Both the position numbers and the translations under genes were made by a program. A DNA stretch of 45,901 nt. Origin: Thermodesulfovibrio yellowstonii. Lineage in GTDB: Bacteria; Nitrospirota; Thermodesulfovibrionia; Thermodesulfovibrionales; Dissulfurispiraceae. Location: positions 3,843 through 49,743 of the forward strand of contig DYHD01000009.1 in assembly GCA_020724365.1 (NCBI GenBank), read 5' to 3'. Below, in pieces: positions 8,189-16,120 of this stretch. The notes beneath the pieces were generated by a model. The model ran no database searches, was not told where the DNA came from, and saw nothing but the letters and a program-made list of their open reading frames with translations. Numbering within the stretch: position 1 is the first letter of the stretch; every line of letters begins with the position of its first letter.

Positions 8189-10435
8189 TTATCTTCTAGC
8201 AGTTGATTTATCAAGGATTCTTGGTGTAATAAATATAATCATCTCCCTGGTATCTTCTATAATCTGCTTATTCTTAAAAAGCCAACCTAAAACTGGTACA
8301 TTCATTAAGCCTGGAACGCCTTCGGAAACATTTTTTTCATTCTTTTGATAAATACCACCTATTACAAAAGTCTCTCCATCGCTCATTATTACCCTTGTAT
8401 TACCCTCTGCTTTTCTTGTGAAAGGTGCATCTGCGCCAGCGAGTTTGACAAAACTAACCAGATCTTCTTTTATTGTTATGACATCTAATATTATTTTATT
8501 GTCTTGGGTGAGATGAGGTGTTACCTCGATTATTATGGCAACATCTTTAAAATCTACTGAAGCAGTACCTTCTTTGCTTATTTCAGCTATATAAGGTATG
8601 CTAAATCCCTGAAAAACCCTTGCTTTTTGTTTCTCAACCGTAAGAAGTCTTGGCGTGGAAATAATTTTACCTTTATTAGCCTGTTCTATAGCAGATAGTT
8701 TTAAATCGAGACTCATTGTGCCTGCAGGATTCATTAAGCCAAAAGTGAAGCCTGAACCAACATTTAAAGGAATTCTACCGTCAGGATTAACAGGCATGTC
8801 AACAATAAAATTACTATTAGTCATTGGGTTGGGGCCTCCTATAGACCAAAGGGTATTTGGCGACTTATATGATAATCCCCACTGAATTCCTAAATCTCTT
8901 TCATATTGTGTGTTTAGCTCAACAATTCTCGCCTGAATCTGAAACTGCACACTGGGTTTGTCAAGTTCAGCAACAAGCTTATCAACAGACGGCAATATAG
9001 ATGGTATATCATTGACTATGAGAATACCGCCCCTCTTTCGATAAAATATTTTTTCTTTTCCAGCAGCTTCCCTGCCTATTTTTTCTCCAGATGTGAACTT
9101 ATCAACAGGGTCTTCAGCTTTTAAATCCTTTGCAGGGGATGGTATAACGCTGACATTGCCTCTTGGTGTAAGAATTTTTGCATCTTTAATTGCTTGTTCC
9201 ACAGCATATATATCTGCATAATTGATTGTGAATGTTTTTACTTGTAATGGCTCAAGTAGTTTTTGTGTGTCTTTGGCTTCAGCGAAGCTCTTATTTGAAC
9301 TGATAAAGGTTGAATATGGTTGAACCATTATCACATTTCCTTCTTCGACCTTTGAAAGGTTATATGTTTTTGAGACTATATCGAGAGCTTGCTCCCATGG
9401 GACATTAACTAATTTCATTGATATTTTGCCTTTTACTTCTGGATGGATAATGATATTCTTTCCGCTCACATCAGCCAGAAGCCTAAGAATGGCTGTTACA
9501 TCAGCATCTTGGAAGTCAAGCGAGATCAATTTTGAATTGTCAGTCTGAGGAGGGGGCGGTGTTATCTCGGGCTTGGCTATAATAGGGGAAGATTTTTCTA
9601 CTATGTCCTCTTTTCTAATTAGCTCAATTTTTTTAGGGGATTCAGTTATATTTGGGATATCAATGATTATCTCATCAGCAAAAGCAAATGCAAGGGCATC
9701 AACATTTCTTTCGAAATCAACATGGAGTTTTAGACCGTCCTTTTCTGTATTATGCTTGATTTCTTTCACTGGCGATAGGATTTTCTGAGGCAATGAGGCT
9801 TTCATGGTTACATTGGGAATAAAAAGGGTGATAGAATTTTCGGTCTCACTGACTTGGGGATCAGGCATGTTGCCATCGCCCTTCACCACGATCTCAATTG
9901 AATCAGTAGATTTCTCAAACTTAACTGCCGTGATTGTCTTTGCACTGTTTGATAATGAAGAGAAAATATCTTCCTTTAAGGGCTTTTCTTCTGCCTTAAC
10001 GGTGAGAATGAGAGAACCGTCTTTGATTTGTGGAATAAGGTCAGATGGTTCGCTCAAAAGAATCTCAAGTCGCGCCATAGGGATTGGATTGGTAACTTGG
10101 AATGGTCTAATTTCAGTAATCCCTGAGCTTTTGGAGAAAATCTTTTGGGTGAATTTTCCAAGACTCGCACCTTCTATATCGAGCATTACAGTGAAAGGGT
10201 CCGAAGCCCTGTAAATGCTGTAAGTCAAGTGTCCAGTTGCCTTGATTTTAATGGTATGGTCGCTTATATCTATCGCAGTTAATTCAATTGATTGGCTGCC
10301 TTTTGCCTGAGTGATAGCATGAGAAAAATTTAAATTAATGAGGCTGAAGAAAATAAAAAAGAAAGCAAAAAAAGATATAATTTTCAAGATATTTTTACCT
10401 CTCAGCGTTTTAGTGATATCATTGTTATTTTTCAT
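8189..10435 (-). CDS. pilQ: Type IV pilus secretin PilQ
   Basis: 748 residues. A signal/membrane segment (residues ~17-40) is followed by two AMIN peptidoglycan-binding domains (~45-140 and ~165-260), a Pro-rich linker, an STN domain (~300-370: LDFQDADVTAILRLLADVSG), a secretin N1/NolW-type domain (~390-480, TFTINYADIYAVEQAI) and the C-terminal secretin barrel (~490-745, with ending V-P-V-L-G-W-L-F-K and I-F-I-T-P-R-I). PilQ forms the outer-membrane gate through which the pilus exits. The start follows GGAGG and comes 2 bases after the pilP stop. Last core gene of pilMNOPQ. Length is normal for PilQ. Confidence 0.95.
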   Translation of the reverse strand: MKNNNDITKTLRGKNILKIISFFAFFFIFFSLINLNFSHAITQAKGSQSIELTAIDISDHTIKIKATGHLTYSIYRASDPFTVMLDIEGASLGKFTQKIFSKSSGITEIRPFQVTNPIPMARLEILLSEPSDLIPQIKDGSLILTVKAEEKPLKEDIFSSLSNSAKTITAVKFEKSTDSIEIVVKGDGNMPDPQVSETENSITLFIPNVTMKASLPQKILSPVKEIKHNTEKDGLKLHVDFERNVDALAFAFADEIIIDIPNITESPKKIELIRKEDIVEKSSPIIAKPEITPPPPQTDNSKLISLDFQDADVTAILRLLADVSGKNIIIHPEVKGKISMKLVNVPWEQALDIVSKTYNLSKVEEGNVIMVQPYSTFISSNKSFAEAKDTQKLLEPLQVKTFTINYADIYAVEQAIKDAKILTPRGNVSVIPSPAKDLKAEDPVDKFTSGEKIGREAAGKEKIFYRKRGGILIVNDIPSILPSVDKLVAELDKPSVQFQIQARIVELNTQYERDLGIQWGLSYKSPNTLWSIGGPNPMTNSNFIVDMPVNPDGRIPLNVGSGFTFGLMNPAGTMSLDLKLSAIEQANKGKIISTPRLLTVEKQKARVFQGFSIPYIAEISKEGTASVDFKDVAIIIEVTPHLTQDNKIILDVITIKEDLVSFVKLAGADAPFTRKAEGNTRVIMSDGETFVIGGIYQKNEKNVSEGVPGLMNVPVLGWLFKNKQIIEDTREMIIFITPRILDKSTARR

Positions 10436-10437
10436 CC

Positions 10438-10956
10438 CTATTCCTCCATGCGGAGCCTTAATATTAAGTCTTTTGGCTTAAGATTACCCTTTCTATCTTT
10501 AAGGTATTGTCTAACAACTACCGCATCTTTTGTAATGTCATAAATTACACCACCGTCTAAGCCTAGCCTAACACCTCTTTTAACTGTGTATGATTTACCG
10601 CCAGGCAATGTAATCAATGCGTGATATTCATAACCACGCCAAACTACAGCAGTTAAGCGTAATGTATCAATTTCGTCCTGTTCAAGTGGGGTAGCACCCT
10701 TTTTCTTCTCTAAAGCCTCTTGTTTAACGATTAATGATGCAAAAGGGTCTCTCCTGCCTTGAGGATTATATTCATATCCAAAAGGAGCAATTGCTTTCTC
10801 TTTTGTTGAAATCGCTGGAGCAATGTCAGAGCTTTTTTGCTCGGCATGAGGCTTGACAGTCTTTTGTGGCAAAACAACCTTTTGAGGTTCTTGGTCAGCA
10901 CAGCCTACTGCTAAAAAAGCTATAAAAGATATTAACGCTATTAAAATATTTCTCAT
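10438..10956 (-). CDS. pilP: Pilus assembly lipoprotein PilP
   Basis: 172 residues with signal MRNILIALISFIAFLAVGC (lipidated Cys19), a disordered Lys/Pro/Gln-rich tether to ~residue 60, then the PilP motif Y-N-P-Q-G-R-R-D-P-F and a compact beta domain ending L-I-L-R-L. PilP links the inner-membrane PilN/PilO complex to PilQ in the periplasm. The ATG overlaps the pilO stop by four bases (ATGA), showing translational coupling. Confidence 0.93.
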   Translation of the reverse strand: MRNILIALISFIAFLAVGCADQEPQKVVLPQKTVKPHAEQKSSDIAPAISTKEKAIAPFGYEYNPQGRRDPFASLIVKQEALEKKKGATPLEQDEIDTLRLTAVVWRGYEYHALITLPGGKSYTVKRGVRLGLDGGVIYDITKDAVVVRQYLKDRKGNLKPKDLILRLRMEE

Positions 10957-11585
10957 TTTTTCTCTTTGGCTTTTTCTTGTTCTTCGAGTTGTTTTTTCTC
11001 TTGCTCTGTGAGTAAAGAATATGTAGTGGTTATGAAACGGACATCAAGACCGCTCGGTCCTTTTTGGGCTTTTGGGTCGCTAACTTTTATATTTATATCA
11101 TTTAAATTAACGATTCTGTTTAGTTTTGTGAGGCTGCTAAAAAACTGCCCGAAATTGTGGAAACTACCTCTCATCTCAACCTCAACAGGTATCTCAAATA
11201 CTTCTTTGCTTTGATGAACAACTTTTGCTTTGGGCTTCCATGTCATTACATGAAGCCCTGATTTTACACCTGATAAAGAGACCTGTTTGAGAAGCCCTGA
11301 TACTTCCTTTTCTTCGGGAAGCTGCAACTGTAATTCGGTTAGCTGTCTTTGAAGTCTTTCATTCTCAGCAACAAGGGCTGGGAGCCTTCCAGAGTGAATT
11401 TTTAAGAGATTAATCTCATCATTTTGCTTTCTTACTTCAGCATCTAATTTGGCATTCTCTTCAATAGCAGGCAGGATAAACAATGTCATAAAGAGGGCAA
11501 CAATAGCAAGGGCTGGGAGAGCAATTAAGAGTTTCTTTTTGAAGGGTGAAAGAGTCTCAACATCTATTCCTATCTTAAATTCCAT
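10953..11585 (-). CDS. pilO: Type IV pilus alignment protein PilO
   Basis: 210 residues: short cytoplasmic N-terminus, one membrane helix (~19-38), a coiled coil (~40-85) and a ferredoxin-like periplasmic domain containing G-S-F-H-N-F-G-Q-F-F, a hallmark of PilO. The C-terminus is a charged Glu/Lys tail (EEQEKAKEKK) longer than in many homologues. It dimerises with PilN in the alignment subcomplex. It starts 6 bases after pilN. Confidence 0.93.
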   Translation of the reverse strand: MEFKIGIDVETLSPFKKKLLIALPALAIVALFMTLFILPAIEENAKLDAEVRKQNDEINLLKIHSGRLPALVAENERLQRQLTELQLQLPEEKEVSGLLKQVSLSGVKSGLHVMTWKPKAKVVHQSKEVFEIPVEVEMRGSFHNFGQFFSSLTKLNRIVNLNDINIKVSDPKAQKGPSGLDVRFITTTYSLLTEQEKKQLEEQEKAKEKK

Positions 11586-11591
11586 ATATTA

Positions 11592-12146
11592 TCAAACCTT
11601 TACCTTAAAGTTAAGTTTAAATTTATAAACTTGGACTTTATTGATTTCATCATATTTGGATTCATCTAAAGATGCCTCGCTTATTATCGGTGACCTTTTG
11701 AAGTTATCTATATATGAGACTATATCGAGGTTTGTAAAAGCAAATCCTTCAATAACAATATGATTGTCTTTGAACAAAAGAGAAGTAAGCCAGACTCCTT
11801 CGGGGAGCACAGAGCTTACTTCATCGAGTATTCTAACAGGGACAGCCTGATTTTTCCTAAGATTTTCAATTAAATTAGTCTTTTGTTGTATGCTTGCATT
11901 GAGAGTTTCAAATTTCTTAACATCCTGGATACTCTGCTGAAGCTGGGTTACCATAACTTTGTTGCTCTCATATTGTTTTTTAAGCTCATCTTGTGTATAA
12001 CCCAAATAATATGTTACACCAAGCATTATCAACAAAGTAGCCACCGCAACTGCTAAAATTACAGTTAAGAATTTCCTTGCAGGCGACTGAACAGCTTCTT
12101 TTTTCTTAGCCTTTTTTTCACCGGGAAGCAGATTTATTTTTATCAT
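11592..12146 (-). CDS. pilN: Type IV pilus alignment protein PilN
   Basis: 184 residues. The cytoplasmic N-terminus MIKINLLPGE is the conserved segment that docks in the PilM groove. A membrane helix spans ~28-50, followed by a coiled coil (~55-95) and a small periplasmic domain (L-P-E-G-V-W-L-T-S-L). Its ATG shares one base with the pilM stop codon region, so the two are translated together. Confidence 0.93.
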   Translation of the reverse strand: MIKINLLPGEKKAKKKEAVQSPARKFLTVILAVAVATLLIMLGVTYYLGYTQDELKKQYESNKVMVTQLQQSIQDVKKFETLNASIQQKTNLIENLRKNQAVPVRILDEVSSVLPEGVWLTSLLFKDNHIVIEGFAFTNLDIVSYIDNFKRSPIISEASLDESKYDEINKVQVYKFKLNFKVKV

Positions 12147-13201
12147 TACCTGTCTCCAGAGCGTCTTAGAGCAAGCCCCACTGCTACTGCAGCAATTGGG
12201 ACTATCTCTTTGATATATGAAGGATTAATCTTGTCAGGTATAGCTATTTTTCTGAATGGATCAATAACATCGACTTCCATATCTATCCTTTGAGACATTG
12301 AAGATGCAAAGTCTTTGATCAAGGCAGCACCGCCGCATATAGCGATCTTATACACTTCTTCATTATAAAAATTACTCCTGAAAACCTCTAAAGACCTGTA
12401 TATATCAGCATAGATTTCATCTGATGCCTTCTGTATAACTGATTGAGCTTCCTCTGAAGATATTGCCTCTATTGGGAACCCCCTTTTAAGCCTCTCTGCA
12501 TCTTCTCTTGGAATGTTGAAAGTGCTTTCAATAGCATCTGTATGATAATTGCTTCCGACGGTGCTTTCCCTCCAAAAAATGGGCAATCCATTCTGGACAA
12601 TATTCAGAGTAACTGTGCTCGCTCCAATATCTGCTATTGCTATGTTTCTTTGCTCAGAGACCCCGTAGTTAAACTCATACATATTGCTAAGTGCAAACTG
12701 TTTTGTGTCAACCACAACCGTTTCAAGTCCAACACTACTAATAACTTCTAAATAATCATTCATTAAATCCTTATTAACAGCGACAATAAGCACTTCCATC
12801 TGATTATCAGCATTTGGTGTTTTGTCGATAATATGAAAATCGAGAGATACGGCGTTTAAATCAAAAGGTATGAACTGTTGAGCTTCGAATTTGATCGAGA
12901 GGTTAAGCTCGTCCTCAGTCATAAAGGGAACAGTGATTCTCTTAATAATCAAGGAAGACTGACCACTTAGTCCGATGCAAGCCTGACCCTTGCTAATATT
13001 TGTTTTTCTTAAGAGTTCAGCAAGAGTTCTGGTTAGAATTTTTTTATCAACAATAGCTCCATCAGCAATAATGCCTTGTTGAACAGGCAGTATATCAAAC
13101 TTAGACAGTTCATAACCGTTTCCAGACTTCTTGAACTGCACAAGCTTGATAAAGCTTGAACCTATATCAATTCCGATTGGAAATTGTTCTTTAGCAAACA
13201 T
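12146..13201 (-). CDS. pilM: Type IV pilus actin-like ATPase PilM
   Basis: 351 residues, the usual PilM length. The phosphate-1 motif G-I-D-I-G-S-S-F-I-K-L-V is at ~8-19, the second phosphate region I-A-D-I-G-A-S-T-V near 187-195, and the adenosine motif I-A-I-C-G-G-A-A-L near 285-293, all as in the FtsA/PilM actin fold. PilM is the cytoplasmic base of the alignment complex and binds the PilN N-terminus. First gene of the operon, under a consensus promoter. No Shine-Dalgarno sequence precedes the ATG and the predicted transcript start is only about 3 bases upstream, which is odd for a first gene. Confidence 0.95.
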   Translation of the reverse strand: MFAKEQFPIGIDIGSSFIKLVQFKKSGNGYELSKFDILPVQQGIIADGAIVDKKILTRTLAELLRKTNISKGQACIGLSGQSSLIIKRITVPFMTEDELNLSIKFEAQQFIPFDLNAVSLDFHIIDKTPNADNQMEVLIVAVNKDLMNDYLEVISSVGLETVVVDTKQFALSNMYEFNYGVSEQRNIAIADIGASTVTLNIVQNGLPIFWRESTVGSNYHTDAIESTFNIPREDAERLKRGFPIEAISSEEAQSVIQKASDEIYADIYRSLEVFRSNFYNEEVYKIAICGGAALIKDFASSMSQRIDMEVDVIDPFRKIAIPDKINPSYIKEIVPIAAVAVGLALRRSGDR

Positions 13202-13210
13202 GATATATCT

Positions 13211-13239
13211 TCTATACCATTTATAAATTTATTTGTCAA
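13211..13239 (-). promoter_or_regulatory. Sigma-70 promoter of the pilM operon
   Basis: On the minus strand TTGACA (13239-13234) is followed by a 17-base spacer and TATAGA (13216-13211), with a TGG just before the -10 acting as an extended -10. The expected transcription start is about 13204, leaving only ~3 bases before the pilM ATG at 13201. Confidence 0.75.
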
Positions 13240-13300
13240 GAGTTTTTTTAATTAAAATAAAATTTGAGCGATTCTTAACGATAATTACTTTTAAAGGCAC

Positions 13301-13352
13301 TGGATTCCTGCTGGAGTTTACCCCCGAATATAGTAATCGGGGTAGGGATGAC
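13301..13352. repeat. Degenerate REP-like element
   Basis: It begins TGGATTCC and ends GGGATGAC, with CCCCGA and TCGGGG forming an internal stem. This resembles small dispersed hairpin elements of the TGGATTCC...GGAATGAC type common in environmental bacterial genomes. Single copy in this window. Confidence 0.45.
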
Positions 13353-13374
13353 TTAACACTCATCAGGTGAACCT

Positions 13375-13406
13375 GTCATCTATAAAAAAGCTTTTTCATA
13401 GATGAC
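13375..13406. repeat. 32-bp near-perfect palindrome
   Basis: GTCATCTATA is matched by CATAGATGAC and the centre is AAAAAGCTTTTT; only one base pair (A/C) breaks perfect symmetry across 32 bases. It lies between two divergent genes, so it is not an obvious terminator for either. Confidence 0.55.
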
Positions 13407-13583
13407 AACCGGCTTAAATCATAGTTTTCAGACAAGCTCTTTAGGGTAGATTTCTATTGGTAATTTTTAGGTGATACTTTATATAATAGTTACTATTTTA
13501 TTATATAGGCTCATGTTTATGAGCTTATATGTTTCTTTAGATATTTTAAAGGTAAATAATATTTGAAAATTAAGGATATCTCC

Positions 13584-14219
13584 ATGGACAAGCTTAAAAA
13601 AGGTGTTTTCATATCATTTGAGGGTATAGAAGGTTCAGGCAAAACGACTATATCTAGGCTTATAGCTGAGATGCTAATGACAGATGGGTATGAAGTCCTC
13701 TCTACATATGAGCCTGGGGGCACTGCTATTGGACAAAAAATTAGAGATATACTTCTTTTGCCTGAACATAAAGAGATGTCATACCTTTCAGAACTACTAC
13801 TTTATAATGCAGCCCGAGCACAGCATCTTAAGGAAAAGATTATGCCAGCAATACAAACAGGCAAGATTGTTATAACCGATAGATTCTCAGATTCAACTAT
13901 AGCATATCAAGGTTATGGGAGGGGTCTTGATTTTTCTCTAATTATGACTTTGGATTCAATAACTACAAGGGGATTAAAGCCTGATATTACTATATTGCTC
14001 GACATTGATATTGAGTCGGGTTTGAAGCGAAATAAAGGCATAAATAAGATAGATAGACTTGAACTTGAGGATATAGAGTTTCATAAAAAAGTCAGGGATG
14101 GTTATTATAAGATTGTAGAAGCTGAACCCAAGAGGGTGAAAATAGTTGATGCCTCTCAGTCTATAGAGAAGGTCTTGCAAGATGTCAGCGATATTATAAA
14201 AAAAGCATTATCATGTTAA
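13584..14219 (+). CDS. tmk: Thymidylate kinase
   Basis: 211 residues from ATG 13584, which has AAGGA about 8 bases upstream; a TTG at 13563 would add seven residues not needed by the family. The P-loop is F-E-G-I-E-G-S-G-K-T-T, the dTMP-binding segment T-Y-E-P-G-G-T, and the DR motif T-D-R-F-S-D-S-T-I-A-Y-Q-G follows at ~100-112. It phosphorylates dTMP to dTDP. The lid is short and poor in arginine, as in the E. coli-unlike class. It overlaps holB by 7 bases, a common tmk-holB pairing. Confidence 0.95.
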   Translation: MDKLKKGVFISFEGIEGSGKTTISRLIAEMLMTDGYEVLSTYEPGGTAIGQKIRDILLLPEHKEMSYLSELLLYNAARAQHLKEKIMPAIQTGKIVITDRFSDSTIAYQGYGRGLDFSLIMTLDSITTRGLKPDITILLDIDIESGLKRNKGINKIDRLELEDIEFHKKVRDGYYKIVEAEPKRVKIVDASQSIEKVLQDVSDIIKKALSC

Positions 14220-15145
14220 AGGATATTCAAAGCCAGCCAAGTGCATTAAAGATTCTCTTTGGAACTTTAAAGAGAAAAAGGCTGCCCACATCTATACTGA
14301 TGTCCGGGCAAAGGGGTGTGGGGAAGAGATTTGCTGCTATGAATTATGCAAAAGCAATCAATTGCTTTGAGCCTGCTGATTTTGATTCTTGTGATAAGTG
14401 TGTTTCCTGCAATAAGATTAACGCTTTGATTCATCCAGACATTCACATTATAGAGCCTCAAAATGAAGAGATTAAGATTGATTCTATCAGAAGGCTGCAG
14501 GAGATCCTTTCATTAAAATCTTTTGAAGGTAGAAGAAAGATTGCCATTATTGATGACTCAGAAAGGATGAATGCGAATGCCGCAAATGCCTTCCTAAAAA
14601 CCCTCGAAGAACCGCCTGATAACTGCACTATTGTCCTCATTTCCTCTAATGAAGACATGCTGCCTGCTACGATTAAATCAAGGTGCGTAAGAATAGGTTT
14701 TTCACCGCTATCTGCAGAAGCATGTAAAAAGATAATATCTGCTCATCGTTCACCAAAAGACATAGATCTTTATGTGAACCTATCAATGGGAATGCCTGGT
14801 GTTGCGATAACAAGGGATTTTTCTGAAGAGAAGAAGTGGTTTTCGGCTCTTTTAAGGAATATGATTAGCAATAATTCTAAAGAGATATGGGCTGATAGGG
14901 AGCAAATGAAAACATGGCTCGACCTATCGGCTATTTTTGTTAGAGATGCTATTGTCTATGAAGTCACAGGCAACAAATCAGATAGGCTGTTTGGAGAAGT
15001 CAACAAATGCGAGTCTATTGAAAAGGCTTTGGATGTTTATGAGCAGTGCCAGGAGGTTCTCAATCTGATTGATGCTAATTTGAATAAGTCTATTGCATGG
15101 AATTATGTATCAGGTATTATGAAGTCTTTTGTAAAAAATGCTTAA
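14213..15145 (+). CDS. holB: DNA polymerase III subunit delta'
   Basis: 310 residues. A P-loop-like G-Q-R-G-V-G-K-R-F (~25-33), four-Cys zinc module (C-F-x5-D-S-C-D-K-C-V-S-C, ~50-66), Walker-B-like I-A-I-I-D-D-S-E-R-M and sensor region N-A-A-N-A-F-L-K-T-L-E-E-P-P mark it as a clamp-loader AAA+ protein. It is part of the complex that loads the sliding clamp. Its stop overlaps the panC stop on the other strand by two bases (convergent genes with no spacer). Confidence 0.92.
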   Translation: MLKDIQSQPSALKILFGTLKRKRLPTSILMSGQRGVGKRFAAMNYAKAINCFEPADFDSCDKCVSCNKINALIHPDIHIIEPQNEEIKIDSIRRLQEILSLKSFEGRRKIAIIDDSERMNANAANAFLKTLEEPPDNCTIVLISSNEDMLPATIKSRCVRIGFSPLSAEACKKIISAHRSPKDIDLYVNLSMGMPGVAITRDFSEEKKWFSALLRNMISNNSKEIWADREQMKTWLDLSAIFVRDAIVYEVTGNKSDRLFGEVNKCESIEKALDVYEQCQEVLNLIDANLNKSIAWNYVSGIMKSFVKNA

Positions 15146-15993
15146 CCAGTATCTATAATCACATTATCTATTAGCCTTGCACCGCCGATTTTGACGGCTA
15201 TTGCGAGAAGAATCTTCTTTTTTAGCTCAGCCAATTCCTCCAGATTTTCAGTGTCATATGCCCCAGCATATTGAATTTCAGAAAAAAAAGGCTCTTGCTT
15301 AAGCATTTCTATCATTTTATGCTTAATAGTGCGAGTTGTTTCATTGCCAGTTTTTACCCAATCAGATGCTGCCATGAGAGTCTTATATATTAATGCAGAT
15401 GCCTGTCTTTCATTTGTTGTTAAATAGGCATTTCTTGAGCTCATTGCAAGACCATCACCTTCCCTGATTGTTGGACAGACAATCATATCCGTGTCTATGT
15501 TAAGATCCTCGATCATTCTTTGGACAATCAAACATTGCTGATAATCCTTCTGCCCAAAATAAACCCTATGAGGTTTAACAATGTTCAAAAGCTTATTTAC
15601 AATTGTAGCAACACCTTTGAAATGCCCATGCCTGAATGCACCACAAAGTTTATCTGACAATTTTTCAACCGAGACGAATGTTAGAAATGTTGCAGGATAT
15701 ATTGATTTTGCCTCAGGAAAGAATAAGATATCCACAGCATGACTTTTTAATTTTTCCATATCCCCTTCAATGTCTCTAGGGTATTTATTTAAGTCTTCAT
15801 TAGGAGCAAATTGGGTGGGATTTACAAAAATACTTGCAACAACTATATCATTTTCATCTCTCGCCCTCTTAAACAGGCTGAGATGCCCTTTATGAAGAGC
15901 GCCCATAGTTGGAACAAATCCTATGCTTCTGCCTTTATGTATGTGTCTTTTTGAAGTCTCCTGCATAATTTTGGGCATTCTAAGAATTTCCAT
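15142..15993 (-). CDS. panC: Pantothenate synthetase
   Basis: 283 residues, normal length. It contains the ATP-binding motif F-V-P-T-M-G-A-L-H-K-G-H-L-S-L (~27-41), V-N-P-T-Q-F-A-P-N-E-D and F-G-Q-K-D-Y-Q-Q (~150), and the M-S-S-R-N-A-Y-L-T loop that closes over pantoyl-adenylate. It joins pantoate and beta-alanine with ATP use for coenzyme A synthesis. No panB or panD is next to it. There is no good Shine-Dalgarno sequence before ATG 15993. Confidence 0.95.
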   Translation of the reverse strand: MEILRMPKIMQETSKRHIHKGRSIGFVPTMGALHKGHLSLFKRARDENDIVVASIFVNPTQFAPNEDLNKYPRDIEGDMEKLKSHAVDILFFPEAKSIYPATFLTFVSVEKLSDKLCGAFRHGHFKGVATIVNKLLNIVKPHRVYFGQKDYQQCLIVQRMIEDLNIDTDMIVCPTIREGDGLAMSSRNAYLTTNERQASALIYKTLMAASDWVKTGNETTRTIKHKMIEMLKQEPFFSEIQYAGAYDTENLEELAELKKKILLAIAVKIGGARLIDNVIIDTG

Positions 15994-16082
15994 AGAGGAT
16001 AATCTAAAAAAGAAAGAGGTCTGCAGTCAAGTGTTTTTTGCCTAAAATTGCCAATAGAAACCCGCCAATAGTTTGATTTGGG

Positions 16083-16111
16083 TTGACATAAAATATTTTT
16101 CCTGCTATATT
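16083..16111 (+). promoter_or_regulatory. Sigma-70 promoter of glgC
   Basis: TTGACA (16083-16088), a 17-base spacer and TATATT (16106-16111) preceded by TGC as an extended -10. The predicted start near 16118 is about three bases before the ATG at 16121. Confidence 0.7.
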
Positions 16112-16120
16112 TTTTAGTAT

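Larger units (their letters stand above)
13202..13562. other. Divergent pilM / tmk intergenic region
   Basis: It contains the pilM promoter (13211-13239), a degenerate repeat (13301-13352), a 32-base near-palindrome (13375-13406) and an AT-rich stretch with TATAAT at 13482-13487 that may serve tmk (TTGGTA at 13457-13462, spacing 19, suboptimal). TATATAATA and TATTATATA (13480-13507) form an inverted repeat over that -10. No gene seen. Confidence 0.55.
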
